Below are positions 9,701-17,440 of a stretch of DNA of 64,000 nucleotides, one piece after another (positions within the stretch are counted from its first letter, which is position 1; each line of letters opens with the position of its first letter). Source of the DNA: Bacteroidota bacterium (lineage in GTDB: Bacteria; Bacteroidota; Bacteroidia; UKL13-3); contig JAIXSO010000052.1 of NCBI GenBank assembly GCA_027484685.1, positions 85,409-149,408 of the forward strand, given 5' to 3'. The position numbers and the translations under genes are program-made. Under the pieces are notes generated by a model. The model searched no databases, had not been told where the DNA came from, and was given only the letters and a program-made list of their open reading frames with translations.

Positions 9701-11934
9701 ACGATAATAATAAGTTTATTTTATCAGGTAATCAATTACGAACCAATGCTAGTTTTGATTTTGAAACCAAAAGTATTTATGTTGTCAATATTCAAACAGA
9801 TGATGGAAATGGTGGTGTGTTTGAAAAACAATTTATAATTAATGTATTAGATAGTAATGATGCTCCTTTTAATATTTCTATTTCTAATAATTCAATCAAT
9901 GAAAATGAAGCAACCAATACCTTTATTGGTTTATTGAGCGCAGAAGACCCCGATGCACTTAAAAGTTTTACTTATAGTTTAGTTAATGGCATTGGTGCTT
10001 CCAATAATCAATCATTTATTATAAGAAATGATTCATTGTTTAGTAATGAGATATTTAATTATGAAGCAAAAACTAAGTATTCAATTAGGGTTCAAGTAAC
10101 TGATAACGGTGGTTTAAGTTTTGCTAAAAGTTTTGAAGTAATAATCAATAATCAAAATGATGCTCCAACTGCCATTGTGTTAAGCAATAGCCAAATTACT
10201 GAAAATAGTGCCTCAAGAACATTTATTGGTTCTTTTTCGGCCAATGATGAAGATTCATTGAATTTTTTTAGTTACTCATTAGTTGCAGGTGTTGGTGCTG
10301 CCGATAATGCTAATTTTAGCATCAGTGGAGTTAATTTATTTTCTAATAGTTCTTTTAATTACGAAGTTAAAAACAACTATTCAATTAGGGTAAAAGTAAT
10401 TGATGGTAGAGGAAAAGATTTTGAAACCAATTTTATAATTGCAGTTATTGATAGTAACGATGCTCCAAGCAATATTTTATTAAGTGCTAATAACGTTTCC
10501 GAAAATAAAAATATTGGAACTTTGGTAGCAACTATTTCAACTATTGACCAAGATACTAACAATACTTATAACTACAGCTTTTTTAATGGAAGTAATAACG
10601 ATAATGCTCAATTCTTAATTATCAATAATCAGTTGAGAACAAACGCTGTTTTTAATTATGAGAAAAAGGATTTTTATGTAATTCAAATTGTTGCAACCGA
10701 CAATTTTGGTGTTTCAATTTCAAAACAATTTATCATAAATGTTATAGATTCTGTTGATGCTCCACAAAACGTAGAATTAAGTAACAATATTGTTTCTGAA
10801 AATCAACCAATCAATTCATTTGTTGGTTTCTTAACCTCGATTGATGAAGACCAATTTAGCGGATTTAACTATGTTTTAGTAGGTGGCGTTGGTGCTACTA
10901 ATAATGGTTTGTTTAAAATTAGCAACGATTCATTATTTACCAATCAAGTATTTAATTTTGAAGCTAAAAATAGTTATTCAATAAGAATAAGAAGTACCGA
11001 TATATCGGGAGCATTTGTAGAAAAAGTTTTTACTGTTGATGTGAAAGATGAGAACGATGCTCCAAGTAATGTGTCTTTATCTAATTTATTGTTAAACGAA
11101 AATAATACTAATGGAATATTGGTTGGTAGTTTTACCACTACCGATGCCGATTTGAATGATAATTTTGAATATGCCCTAGTAGCAGGTGTTGGCAGTAGCG
11201 ATAATAATTTGTTTAGTATAGTCAACAATAATTTGTTTGCCAATTTTGTTGCTAATTTTGAACTAAAATCAAGCTACTTAATTCGTGTTCAAACCAAAGA
11301 TTTAAATAAAGATAGTTTTGAAAAATCATTTACCATTAGTATAGTTGATGTAAATGAAAAACCTCAGCTAAAATTAGACACTTTTACTGTAAGCGAAAAT
11401 GCTCCAATTGGAACTATGTTAGGAACCTGCTCGGCTAATGATGTTGATGTATCATCAACATTTACTTATACTTTAATAAACACTAATACCTCGTTACCTT
11501 TTGATGTAGATAATAATGGGGCTATTGTTTTAAAATCTTCGTTAGATTATGAAGCCAATAAACAATACACTTTAAAAATAGTGGTGAATGATGGTGGCGC
11601 TAATTCATTAAACGATACTGGCAATATTGTAATAATAGTAAATGACGAAATTGAAGTCAAACAAGCCTTACCGGTTTCCAATTACATGTCGCCAAATGGT
11701 GATGGTGATAACGATTATTTTACCATTGCCAATGTAGAATTATATGCCGATTATGAATTAACTATTTTAAACGAAAATGGGTTAGAAGTTTATAAAGTTT
11801 TACGAGATTATAATAACGATTGGAATGGTACTTATAACAATAAGCAATTACCTTCTGGAACTTATTTTTATGTATTTAAAAATAAGGCTTCAGGTGCTGA
11901 ATTTAAAGGAGTTTTCAATATAGTAAATAAATAA
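6754..11934 (+). CDS. Cadherin-like tandem-repeat surface protein, T9SS type B
   Basis: 1726 residues. A signal peptide (about 1-20, ending near 'TKAAAPSW') is followed by a module of about 110 residues with 'FVGTQCRG' that matches one in the upstream gene. Then come about 15 cadherin-like repeats of roughly 100 residues, each opening with 'NDAPxxIxLSNNxIxEN' and carrying 'FNFExKxxYSIRVRTTDGxGG'. The end ('MSPNGDGDNDYFTI', 'DWNGTYNNKQLPSGTYFY') is a gliding-motility/CHU_C type B sorting domain. The DxNDAP and DxD residues are typical calcium ligands of cadherin repeats, so a calcium-stiffened adhesin is likely. A PorP/SprF protein follows directly, the usual partner of type B cargo. The start is the only ATG in front of a good signal peptide. 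Confidence 0.88.
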   Translation: MKQKIFIISFLLLGFIKTKAAAPSWSVNPASFQFNMTLVAVANINCVELANPSNRIGVFVGTQCRGTALTSQVVNGRYTASLFVYSNNVSGDSVSFQVYNAALDSVFNIPIKIVFQQNANYGTATAPFVIYNNQSPTDISTSVNSFSENTSIGATIATLSAQDPDGAENFSYSLVSGSGSTDNSKFSILGNTLRLASTVNFEIQKTCAIRLRVLDGRGCSFEKVISLNVINFNEPPTAILISDSTIFENAAALTIIGTLSAVDADSADMATFSLVGGVGSTDNASFTISGNILRATQSFNFEIKASYSIRVGVRDAANNSFERIINIVVKDANDFPTNILLNGSTIGASFAENRTIGSLLATFTTTDEDVANQFTYTFVNAVGNDNSNFQIVGNQLRSNANFDFETRQIYAIAVQTNDGNGGIFSKQFLLTVTDSNDAPIAVNISNNTILENQPLQTFIAKLSTSDPDVTQTNFTYNLVSGSGSSGNSNFTISNDTLYSNNTFNFEGVNSYSIRLRTTDAFGASFTQVFIISVLDANDNPSDVSLSNNSINENQSINTVIGTLTSTDQDIISTFSYSLVSGLGATDNSFFNISGNTLRTSSVFNFENKSTYSIRVRTTDGNGGFFEKIFAININNINDAPSDINLSNNSIAENRSINSVIGSFTSIDQDVTDNFTYSFANIAGNDNNSFIILGNTLRVAQQLNFEQKNTYFIYVTTTDASSASFTKQFQINILDSNDAPIDISISSPSISENLSVNSFIGKFSTTDQDANNSFIYSLVSGTGSADNPNFIISNDSLYCATVLNFETKNTFSIRVRSTDNGNLFTEKVFTITVINGNDAPTDISLSNNLVNENMPFNTLIGNLNSTDPDTGNVFTYALVPGVGAANNALFTIVGNQLRTFGIFNFENQKNYSIRIQTNDGNGGTFSKVFTINVVDINDRPTNILLSNNSITESKPLNSLVGNLTSADEDTLSSFVYSFSNSQTNDNNKFILSGNQLRTNASFDFETKSIYVVNIQTDDGNGGVFEKQFIINVLDSNDAPFNISISNNSINENEATNTFIGLLSAEDPDALKSFTYSLVNGIGASNNQSFIIRNDSLFSNEIFNYEAKTKYSIRVQVTDNGGLSFAKSFEVIINNQNDAPTAIVLSNSQITENSASRTFIGSFSANDEDSLNFFSYSLVAGVGAADNANFSISGVNLFSNSSFNYEVKNNYSIRVKVIDGRGKDFETNFIIAVIDSNDAPSNILLSANNVSENKNIGTLVATISTIDQDTNNTYNYSFFNGSNNDNAQFLIINNQLRTNAVFNYEKKDFYVIQIVATDNFGVSISKQFIINVIDSVDAPQNVELSNNIVSENQPINSFVGFLTSIDEDQFSGFNYVLVGGVGATNNGLFKISNDSLFTNQVFNFEAKNSYSIRIRSTDISGAFVEKVFTVDVKDENDAPSNVSLSNLLLNENNTNGILVGSFTTTDADLNDNFEYALVAGVGSSDNNLFSIVNNNLFANFVANFELKSSYLIRVQTKDLNKDSFEKSFTISIVDVNEKPQLKLDTFTVSENAPIGTMLGTCSANDVDVSSTFTYTLINTNTSLPFDVDNNGAIVLKSSLDYEANKQYTLKIVVNDGGANSLNDTGNIVIIVNDEIEVKQALPVSNYMSPNGDGDNDYFTIANVELYADYELTILNENGLEVYKVLRDYNNDWNGTYNNKQLPSGTYFYVFKNKASGAEFKGVFNIVNK

Positions 11935-11955
11935 TCATTCCTAAAAAATAACATC

Positions 11956-13080
11956 ATGAAAAAATATATTTTAATAATCAAATTATACTTTTTAGTTGGA
12001 GTATTATTTGCACAAAATAGGAGTTATACTTATACCAATTTGTTAAATCCATTTGTTTACAATCCGGCTTTAGCGGGCGAATATGAAAATATTTATACCG
12101 TGTTTAATGCACGTACCATGGTAAATGGGGTAGAAGGTATGCCCCAATCTTATAATTTTGGAATACACAGCCCTTTAAAAAATGCGGGCATTGGTGCAAA
12201 AGTTTTAAGTGTTTCAAGTGGTGTATTTCAAACCATAAATGCCGAAGCTGTTTATAGCAAAATGGTTAAATTAAATAGTGAAAATTTAATTTCGTTCGGT
12301 TTATCATTAGGGTTTGTTCAAACCAATATTCAAACCAATTTATTAAATGGACAAGTAAGTTTAAAAGACGAAACTTTAGTTTCAAACGATTTAAATAAGC
12401 TTTTTCTTTCTTCGGGTGCAGGTGTAAATTATAGGTTTAGGAAAAGTATTGAATTAGGTGTATCATTCCCTATGTTAGTTACCGGAATTAAACCACTTAA
12501 TCCAGCTTTTATTTCAAATTTTAATTGGAATATAGGCCTTGATAGCGAAAAAAGATGGAAGCTAAAACCTAACATAAACTACTATTACTTTGAAAATTCA
12601 CCTGAACTTGCCGACTTGTTATTGGGTTTTTCGTGGAATGATGCAATGATGCTTCAAGGTGGTTATAGAACAAATGGAACTACCATTGCTTCCGTTGGAT
12701 TTAACTTCAAATCGTTTGAAGTTAAATATGCATATTACCACCACACCAATGGCTTAATGAGCCTTGCTCCCGCTCAAAACGAATTGGCCGTTGCTTTTCA
12801 AATAAATAAGCCTAAGCCTGCTAATAAATATAGGAAAGAAGTAACTTCCGATAAAATAATTCAAGATGAAATTGATAAAATAAATGAAAGATTGAATGGA
12901 ATTATTAATATTGAAAAAACAAATCCTGGTATGGTAAATGTAAAAAAAGAAATTGGTAAGTTGAGTAATGACTTGGATAAAATTTTAAAAAAATACGATA
13001 TTAATAATGCTGAGCAGTTGAATAAAATCAAAAGCCTTCAAAACTCCATTGATTTATTAATTGCAAAATACAGTAACTAA
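11956..13080 (+). CDS. PorP/SprF family T9SS outer-membrane protein
   Basis: 374 residues. A signal peptide (MKKYILIIKLYFLVGVLFAQ) is followed by the family opening 'YTNLLNPFVYNPALAGEYE', with the typical 'NPAxAG' motif, and then a region rich in alternating beta strands ('GAGVNYRFRKSIELGVSFP', 'MLQGGYRTNG'). Family members are outer-membrane barrels that help deliver or anchor specific type B cargo; SprF does so for SprB in gliding bacteria. The last 90 residues are a charged, probably coiled-coil extension ('DEIDKINERLNGIINIEK'), which makes the protein somewhat longer than the usual 300-340 residues. It lies 21 bases after the cadherin-like gene and 3 bases before the OmpA-like gene, so all three are probably one operon. 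Confidence 0.88.
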   Translation: MKKYILIIKLYFLVGVLFAQNRSYTYTNLLNPFVYNPALAGEYENIYTVFNARTMVNGVEGMPQSYNFGIHSPLKNAGIGAKVLSVSSGVFQTINAEAVYSKMVKLNSENLISFGLSLGFVQTNIQTNLLNGQVSLKDETLVSNDLNKLFLSSGAGVNYRFRKSIELGVSFPMLVTGIKPLNPAFISNFNWNIGLDSEKRWKLKPNINYYYFENSPELADLLLGFSWNDAMMLQGGYRTNGTTIASVGFNFKSFEVKYAYYHHTNGLMSLAPAQNELAVAFQINKPKPANKYRKEVTSDKIIQDEIDKINERLNGIINIEKTNPGMVNVKKEIGKLSNDLDKILKKYDINNAEQLNKIKSLQNSIDLLIAKYSN

Positions 13081-13083
13081 ATA

Positions 13084-13851
13084 ATGAAACATTTTAAAAG
13101 AATTTACCTACTGGTATTAATGTTTTGGCCTTTATTTGGTTATTGCCAAAAGCAAGATACTGCTATTAATGCCGAAATCAGAAACGAGGCTATTGAAATT
13201 AGAAATAAACTCAATAAATACATGTCAGAAAAATTGTCAATAGATAATTTAAACGGTAATAATAAGGCGAGCAGTGAATCAATAATTGAACAAGTGTTTA
13301 AAACCAAGTTTTTGTTAGATTCATTAATTAAAGTGATTAGCAACCATGAAACCAGAATTGACTCATTAGAAAATACATTTGTATTAATGAGTGAATTTGG
13401 TGTTTTTAATACCCGTAAGGCAAGAAATTTTTATAAAAAAAATAAACTAGCCAAACAAGGTCTTCCTCCTATTGCCAGCGAACAATTGGAGAAGGTAGAT
13501 GAAATAAAAGTTTCAAAACCAACAGAAATAACTTATAATGAAAATGTAACCGAAGCCAATTCCATTTATTTTGATGAAAATGTTTGGAAATTAAACTTTA
13601 TGGCTCAAATAAAAACCGATTCTATTATTGCTACACTTAAAGGAAAATATATTTTGTTAGTGGGTTATTACGATAAAAATGGTTCAGAAAAAAGCAATGG
13701 TTATTTAGCAAAACGTAGAGTAAAAGATATAAAAACTTATTTATTGAGTAAAGGAATTAAAGAAGAGCTTATAAAAATTGATTACAAACGTAGCTGCGGA
13801 ATAGCATCAAACAAATTTTGTAGAAGGGTTGATTTTATTTTTTCTAACTAA
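13084..13851 (+). CDS. OmpA-like peptidoglycan-associated protein
   Basis: 255 residues. A signal peptide (MKHFKRIYLLVLMFWPLFGYC) precedes a helical, charged middle part (about 25-140) and a C-terminal OmpA-like domain (about 150-255). The latter shows 'SIYFDENVWKLN', 'ILLVGYYDKNGSEKSNGYLAKRRVKDIKTYLLSKGI' spread over its core, and a final 'RRVDFIF'. The domain is divergent but keeps the order of 'YF' strand, 'GY.D..G....N..LA.RR...', and 'RRVDF'. It would bind peptidoglycan and tie the SprF-like barrel encoded 3 bases upstream to the cell wall. PorP/SprF-OmpA gene pairs are common in Bacteroidota. Confidence 0.72.
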   Translation: MKHFKRIYLLVLMFWPLFGYCQKQDTAINAEIRNEAIEIRNKLNKYMSEKLSIDNLNGNNKASSESIIEQVFKTKFLLDSLIKVISNHETRIDSLENTFVLMSEFGVFNTRKARNFYKKNKLAKQGLPPIASEQLEKVDEIKVSKPTEITYNENVTEANSIYFDENVWKLNFMAQIKTDSIIATLKGKYILLVGYYDKNGSEKSNGYLAKRRVKDIKTYLLSKGIKEELIKIDYKRSCGIASNKFCRRVDFIFSN

Positions 13852-13912
13852 TTATTTTTTTAGTTTCTTACCTAAAATTTTGTTTCAACAAAGGCGAGTA
13901 TTATAATTGCCT

Positions 13913-15583
13913 ATGGATAAATTATCTAAACTGCTTTTATTGGCCTTGTTCTCATTGGCTTTTAATTGGTGCGCAGCACAAATAAATACCAAAACATACG
14001 TGGTGTACCTATCTGCTAAAACTAACACCCAATTTAATCCTTACCAATATTTTGATGCCAAAAATATTGAGCGAAAAATATTAGCTCATTTGCCACTTTA
14101 TGATGTGCGCGATTTACCTGTTAATGAATTAGAAATTAATGCTATTAAAAGTACCAATGCTGAAATATTGGTAGTAAGCCGTTGGTTAAACGCAGTTTTT
14201 ATCAATGCCAATGTGGAGCAAATAGTAAAAATTAAAAATTTATCAACAGTAAAATTGGTAGATGAATTTACTGCTGCCAAGGGCAAAATAATTGCTTCGG
14301 TTGATGCAGAATTAGTACCAAGAAAAAAGCAAATTTTAAAATACCAAACCAAGCGCTTACAAATGGATGAGTTTGAAAGTAAGAATTTAACAGGAAAAGG
14401 AATTCGTATTGCAGTTTTTGATGTTGGTTTTTCGGGTGCAGATAAACATCCTGCATTTAAACATATTTACGATAATCAACGCATTATCAAAACTTACGAT
14501 TTTGTTAAAAATAAAAGTAATGTGTACTTAGGTGGCGCTCATGGAACCAATACCTTAAGTTGTATTGCAGGTATTTATGATGGGCAAAAAATGGGAATGG
14601 CTACCGAAGCCGAATTTTTATTAGCTCGCACAGAATGGACTACTAAAGAAGAAAAACAAGAAGAATATTTTTGGTTAGCTGCTGCCGAATGGGCCGATAA
14701 AAATGGAGCAAATATTATTAGTAGTTCATTAGGTTATGGAAACGATTGGTACACCGTTAAAGACATGGATGGCAAAAAAAGTGTAGTGGCTTTTGCTGCT
14801 ACTGTAGCTGCGCAAAAAGGAATTTTGGTGGTTAACTCTGCTGGTAATGAATATGAAGATAAAGAGTGGAGAACCATCATTACACCATCTGATGCCGATA
14901 GTGTATTGTGCATTGGGGGAACCGATCCTTACACCGATAGACATATTAGTTTCAGTAGTATTGGTCCAAGTGCCGATTATAGAACAAAACCTAATGTAAG
15001 CGCTCCAGGCCAGGTAATAGCTGCTAATCCAAATGGCACTATAGGTCAAACGTTTGGAACATCGTTTTCATGCCCTTTAGTAAGTGGTTTTGCTGCTTGT
15101 GCTTGGCAAAGCAATCGCAGTTTAACCAATATGCAGCTTTTTGCCGAAATTGAAAAATCGGGTCATTTATATCCTTATTTTGATTATATGCATGGGCATG
15201 GTGTGCCTCAGGCTAGTTATTTTACTAAAACTAAAAAAACAGTTTTACCTAATTTTCATTTAATTGATTCAATAAAGGATAACCAAAGCATTACTTTTCA
15301 AATTACTGACTCTGTTTTTATAAAAAAATATTTGGCGTATAATAATTACCAAGCATTGATAGATACTGTGAATACCGACTCAATGATGATTCCTGAAGTA
15401 GATGAACCTAAATCATGCAACTTGTATTGGAATATAAAAAACAACGAAGGTAAAATTTTATACTACGAAGTAATTAAAGTTGAAAGTATTGAAGATATAG
15501 TAATTAATCCTAAAACTATTCAAAAAGGTTATGTGCTAACATTTCACTTTGAAGGATATACATTAACCAAAACCATTGAATAA
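13913..15583 (+). CDS. Secreted subtilase (S8 family serine protease)
   Basis: 556 residues from the ATG at 13913; a TTG two codons upstream is less likely. A signal peptide ends near 'FNWCAAQ'. An inhibitor-like N-terminal part (about 25-140) precedes the S8 catalytic domain. The triad is Asp170 ('IAVFDVGFSG', DVG in place of the usual DTG), His210 ('GGAHGTNTLS') and Ser384 ('FGTSFSCPLVSG'), with the oxyanion Asn at about 312 ('NSAGNE'). No type A or B sorting domain is seen at the C terminus, which is a short beta-rich domain, so the protein may stay periplasmic or leave by another route. It follows the OmpA-like gene after 61 bases and lies 3 bases before a small barrel gene. Protease activity is well supported; the substrate is unknown. 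Confidence 0.9.
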   Translation: MDKLSKLLLLALFSLAFNWCAAQINTKTYVVYLSAKTNTQFNPYQYFDAKNIERKILAHLPLYDVRDLPVNELEINAIKSTNAEILVVSRWLNAVFINANVEQIVKIKNLSTVKLVDEFTAAKGKIIASVDAELVPRKKQILKYQTKRLQMDEFESKNLTGKGIRIAVFDVGFSGADKHPAFKHIYDNQRIIKTYDFVKNKSNVYLGGAHGTNTLSCIAGIYDGQKMGMATEAEFLLARTEWTTKEEKQEEYFWLAAAEWADKNGANIISSSLGYGNDWYTVKDMDGKKSVVAFAATVAAQKGILVVNSAGNEYEDKEWRTIITPSDADSVLCIGGTDPYTDRHISFSSIGPSADYRTKPNVSAPGQVIAANPNGTIGQTFGTSFSCPLVSGFAACAWQSNRSLTNMQLFAEIEKSGHLYPYFDYMHGHGVPQASYFTKTKKTVLPNFHLIDSIKDNQSITFQITDSVFIKKYLAYNNYQALIDTVNTDSMMIPEVDEPKSCNLYWNIKNNEGKILYYEVIKVESIEDIVINPKTIQKGYVLTFHFEGYTLTKTIE

Positions 15584-15586
15584 AAT

Positions 15587-16285
15587 ATGAAAAAAGTAAT
15601 AATCACATTATCGCTTGTTATGGCGAGCTTAGGCATTATTAATGCACAAACTGTAGTAGTGGAAGAAGAAGTAAACAAAGCTCCAACTAATGCTTTACCT
15701 GCTTATACACCAAGTAAAACTGAATCAGGTTTTATGATGGAAATTACTAGCTATGGTGGGTTTGATGAAAAAGGATTAAAGGGAAAATTTGGAAACTCTA
15801 TTGGATTCAATTTTTTATTCAATTTAAAATATAAATTGGCAAAAAAAGTTCAGTTGGTTTCGCAAGTTGGTATTAATTACGAAAACTATAGTTTTACTAA
15901 AAACGATACCAATACTACATTTCCTACTGCTGTTAGCAATAACGATATGGATAGATTCAGTGTTACTGCTGCATCATTAAGTTTAGGAGCGCGCTTTAAA
16001 CTTAAAAAATCGTTATATACAGAAATAGGGGCAATGGGTAAATGGAATTTTTCGAAAGTATATAACTACGAGGATAAAGATTTAAATGGCAACAAAAGAG
16101 AGGTATTTGTGCATGATGTGGCATACTTAAAAGATATTACCGCTGATGCCTATTTGCGATTGGGTATCAAAGGAATTTCGTTGGTAGCCTATTATCGTTT
16201 AACCGATATGATACAAACTGCTAGTTACGCTCCTGTGGTTTATGAAACACCACGTTTGCGTTTAGGAATTAGTTTAGGATTATAA
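15587..16285 (+). CDS. Outer-membrane beta-barrel protein
   Basis: 232 residues. A signal peptide (MKKVIITLSLVMASLGIINAQ) precedes a short linker. The rest is made of amphipathic strands such as 'GNSIGFNFLFNLKYKLAKKV', 'QLVSQVGINYENYSF' and 'LSLGARFKLKKSLYTEIGAMG', and the protein ends in 'TPRLRLGISLGL', an aromatic/hydrophobic terminus typical of small barrels inserted by BAM. It resembles the generic porin-family/OMP_b-brl proteins of Bacteroidota. It starts 3 bases after the subtilase stop and 6 bases before menA, so it is probably co-transcribed with both. The function beyond being a small barrel cannot be named. Confidence 0.68.
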   Translation: MKKVIITLSLVMASLGIINAQTVVVEEEVNKAPTNALPAYTPSKTESGFMMEITSYGGFDEKGLKGKFGNSIGFNFLFNLKYKLAKKVQLVSQVGINYENYSFTKNDTNTTFPTAVSNNDMDRFSVTAASLSLGARFKLKKSLYTEIGAMGKWNFSKVYNYEDKDLNGNKREVFVHDVAYLKDITADAYLRLGIKGISLVAYYRLTDMIQTASYAPVVYETPRLRLGISLGL

Positions 16286-16291
16286 AAAAAC

Positions 16292-17194
16292 ATGAAAAAT
16301 TGGATTGAAGCCTTTAGGCTGCGCACCCTTATGCTTTCATTGGCATGCATACTAATGGGAGTTTTTTTAGCAAAAATATTTTCACAAATTGTATCTACCG
16401 GTTCGGTGGTTTTAACTTTGCTAACAGCTTTATTTTTACAAATACTTTCGAACTTGGCTAACGATTATGGCGATAGCAAACATGGTGCAGACCACGATGG
16501 CCGCAAAGGTCCTAAACGTGCAGTTCAATCAGGTAAAATTACTGCTGCTCAAATGTTAGTTGGTATAAAAATATTTGTGGTTTTAAGTTTTATTACTGGC
16601 ATTGCATTGCTTTACTCTTGTTTAAATGTAATTGGGTTAAATGGTGTTATTACCTTATTTGTAATAGGCATTGCAGCAATAGTAGCTGCCATAGCCTATA
16701 CCAATGGTAAACGCCCTTATGGATATATGGGTCTTGGCGATATTTCTGTATTTATATTCTTTGGTTTAATAGCAGTATGCGGTACTTACTATTTATTGGT
16801 TGGTTCTGTAAATCCATTTATATTTTTACCTGCCATTAGCTGTGGTTTATTTTCGGTGGGTGTGTTAAATTTAAACAATATGCGCGATATTGATTCGGAT
16901 ATTGCAGCAGGAAAAAACAGCATTCCTGTTCGTTTAGGTTATGAAAAAAGTAAAGTTTACCATTACCTAATTATTATAACAGCACTGCTTTGTTCTTTAA
17001 TATTTGTAATGTTTTACAAAGAAATGCCTACTTGGCAAAACTTATCTTTTGTAGCTTGTTACCCACTGTTTTTAAAACAGTTGTTTACAGTAAAAAACAC
17101 CACAGATAAAATAAAATTAGATCCACTATTAAAACAGCTTTCTATTTCTACCATGCTGTTTGTACTACTATTTGGATTGGCTAATTTAATATAG
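16292..17194 (+). CDS. menA: 1,4-dihydroxy-2-naphthoate polyprenyltransferase
   Basis: 300 residues, about eight to nine membrane helices. UbiA-superfamily enzyme that attaches the polyprenyl tail to 1,4-dihydroxy-2-naphthoate in menaquinone synthesis at the inner membrane. The first Asp-rich motif is 'NLANDYGDSKHGADHDGRKG' (Asn57, Asp58, Asp61, Asp67), followed by the MenA-typical 'GPKRAVQSG'. The second is 'NLNNMRDIDSDIAAGKNSI'. The length fits the family. The polyprenyl diphosphate synthase at 26014 could supply its prenyl substrate. It is followed by a 246-base stretch made of repeats, described separately. Confidence 0.93.
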   Translation: MKNWIEAFRLRTLMLSLACILMGVFLAKIFSQIVSTGSVVLTLLTALFLQILSNLANDYGDSKHGADHDGRKGPKRAVQSGKITAAQMLVGIKIFVVLSFITGIALLYSCLNVIGLNGVITLFVIGIAAIVAAIAYTNGKRPYGYMGLGDISVFIFFGLIAVCGTYYLLVGSVNPFIFLPAISCGLFSVGVLNLNNMRDIDSDIAAGKNSIPVRLGYEKSKVYHYLIIITALLCSLIFVMFYKEMPTWQNLSFVACYPLFLKQLFTVKNTTDKIKLDPLLKQLSISTMLFVLLFGLANLI

Positions 17195-17208
17195 AACTGT
17201 GTAAAATT

Positions 17209-17250
17209 ACCACCCTTTACCTCAAACTGGAGGAATATAAAATTGGATAA
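17209..17250 (+). pseudogene. Remnant of the 3' end of an NtrC-type regulator gene
   Basis: Reading from 17209, the sequence encodes T-T-L-Y-L-K-L-E-E-Y-K-I-G followed by TAA. This is the same as the last 13 codons and stop of the sigma-54 response regulator at 46019-47347 (T-T-L-Y-R-K-L-E-E-Y-K-I-G), with one residue changed. The bases after the stop also match the DNA downstream of that gene, through a shared double-hairpin repeat. Upstream of 17209 the similarity stops abruptly. It is thus a copied or left-over gene tail next to menA, with no start or body. Confidence 0.72.
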
Positions 17251-17320
17251 TGGATATGCCTGCGGTTGGTGTTTTCACCAACCTACTCGTTAAATTGGTC
17301 GGTGAAAACACCGACCATAT
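17251..17320. repeat. Double-hairpin intergenic repeat, copy 1
   Basis: Two hairpins with perfect 8-base stems: 17264-17283 (GGTTGGTG, loop TTTT, CACCAACC) and 17297-17316 (GGTCGGTG, loop AAAA, CACCGACC), joined by an AT-rich spacer. The whole unit is itself nearly an inverted repeat. Copies lie at about 41657-41712 and 45951-46012, in the opposite orientation to this one. With the gene tail in front of it, about 115 bases (17209-17320) match the copy near 46000 with roughly ten differences counted by eye. Confidence 0.8.
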
Positions 17321-17329
17321 GCTAATATA

Positions 17330-17386
17330 AACCACATAGCACATAGAAAAATAGTTATAGGCTATGTATCTATGTTTTATGTGGTT
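17330..17386. repeat. CACATAG-type inverted repeat
   Basis: The outer arms AACCACATA (17330-17338) and TATGTGGTT (17378-17386) are perfectly complementary. Inner ACATAG and CTATGT blocks extend the pairing around a short AT-rich centre. From memory, CACATAG-rich palindromes of this kind are frequent between genes in Bacteroidota genomes. No protein can be read here. Together with the gene tail and the double hairpin it fills most of the space between menA and the convergent symporter gene. Confidence 0.65.
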
Positions 17387-17440
17387 CAATTTTCGAGGAT
17401 TTGCTATACCTTTTTTTGCTTTTTATTAAAGTAATTTCTT

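Noticed and set aside
14729..15049. Antisense 106-codon frame within the subtilase gene
   Set aside because: It is opposite the catalytic domain, has no recognisable domain and no promoter or spacing signal.
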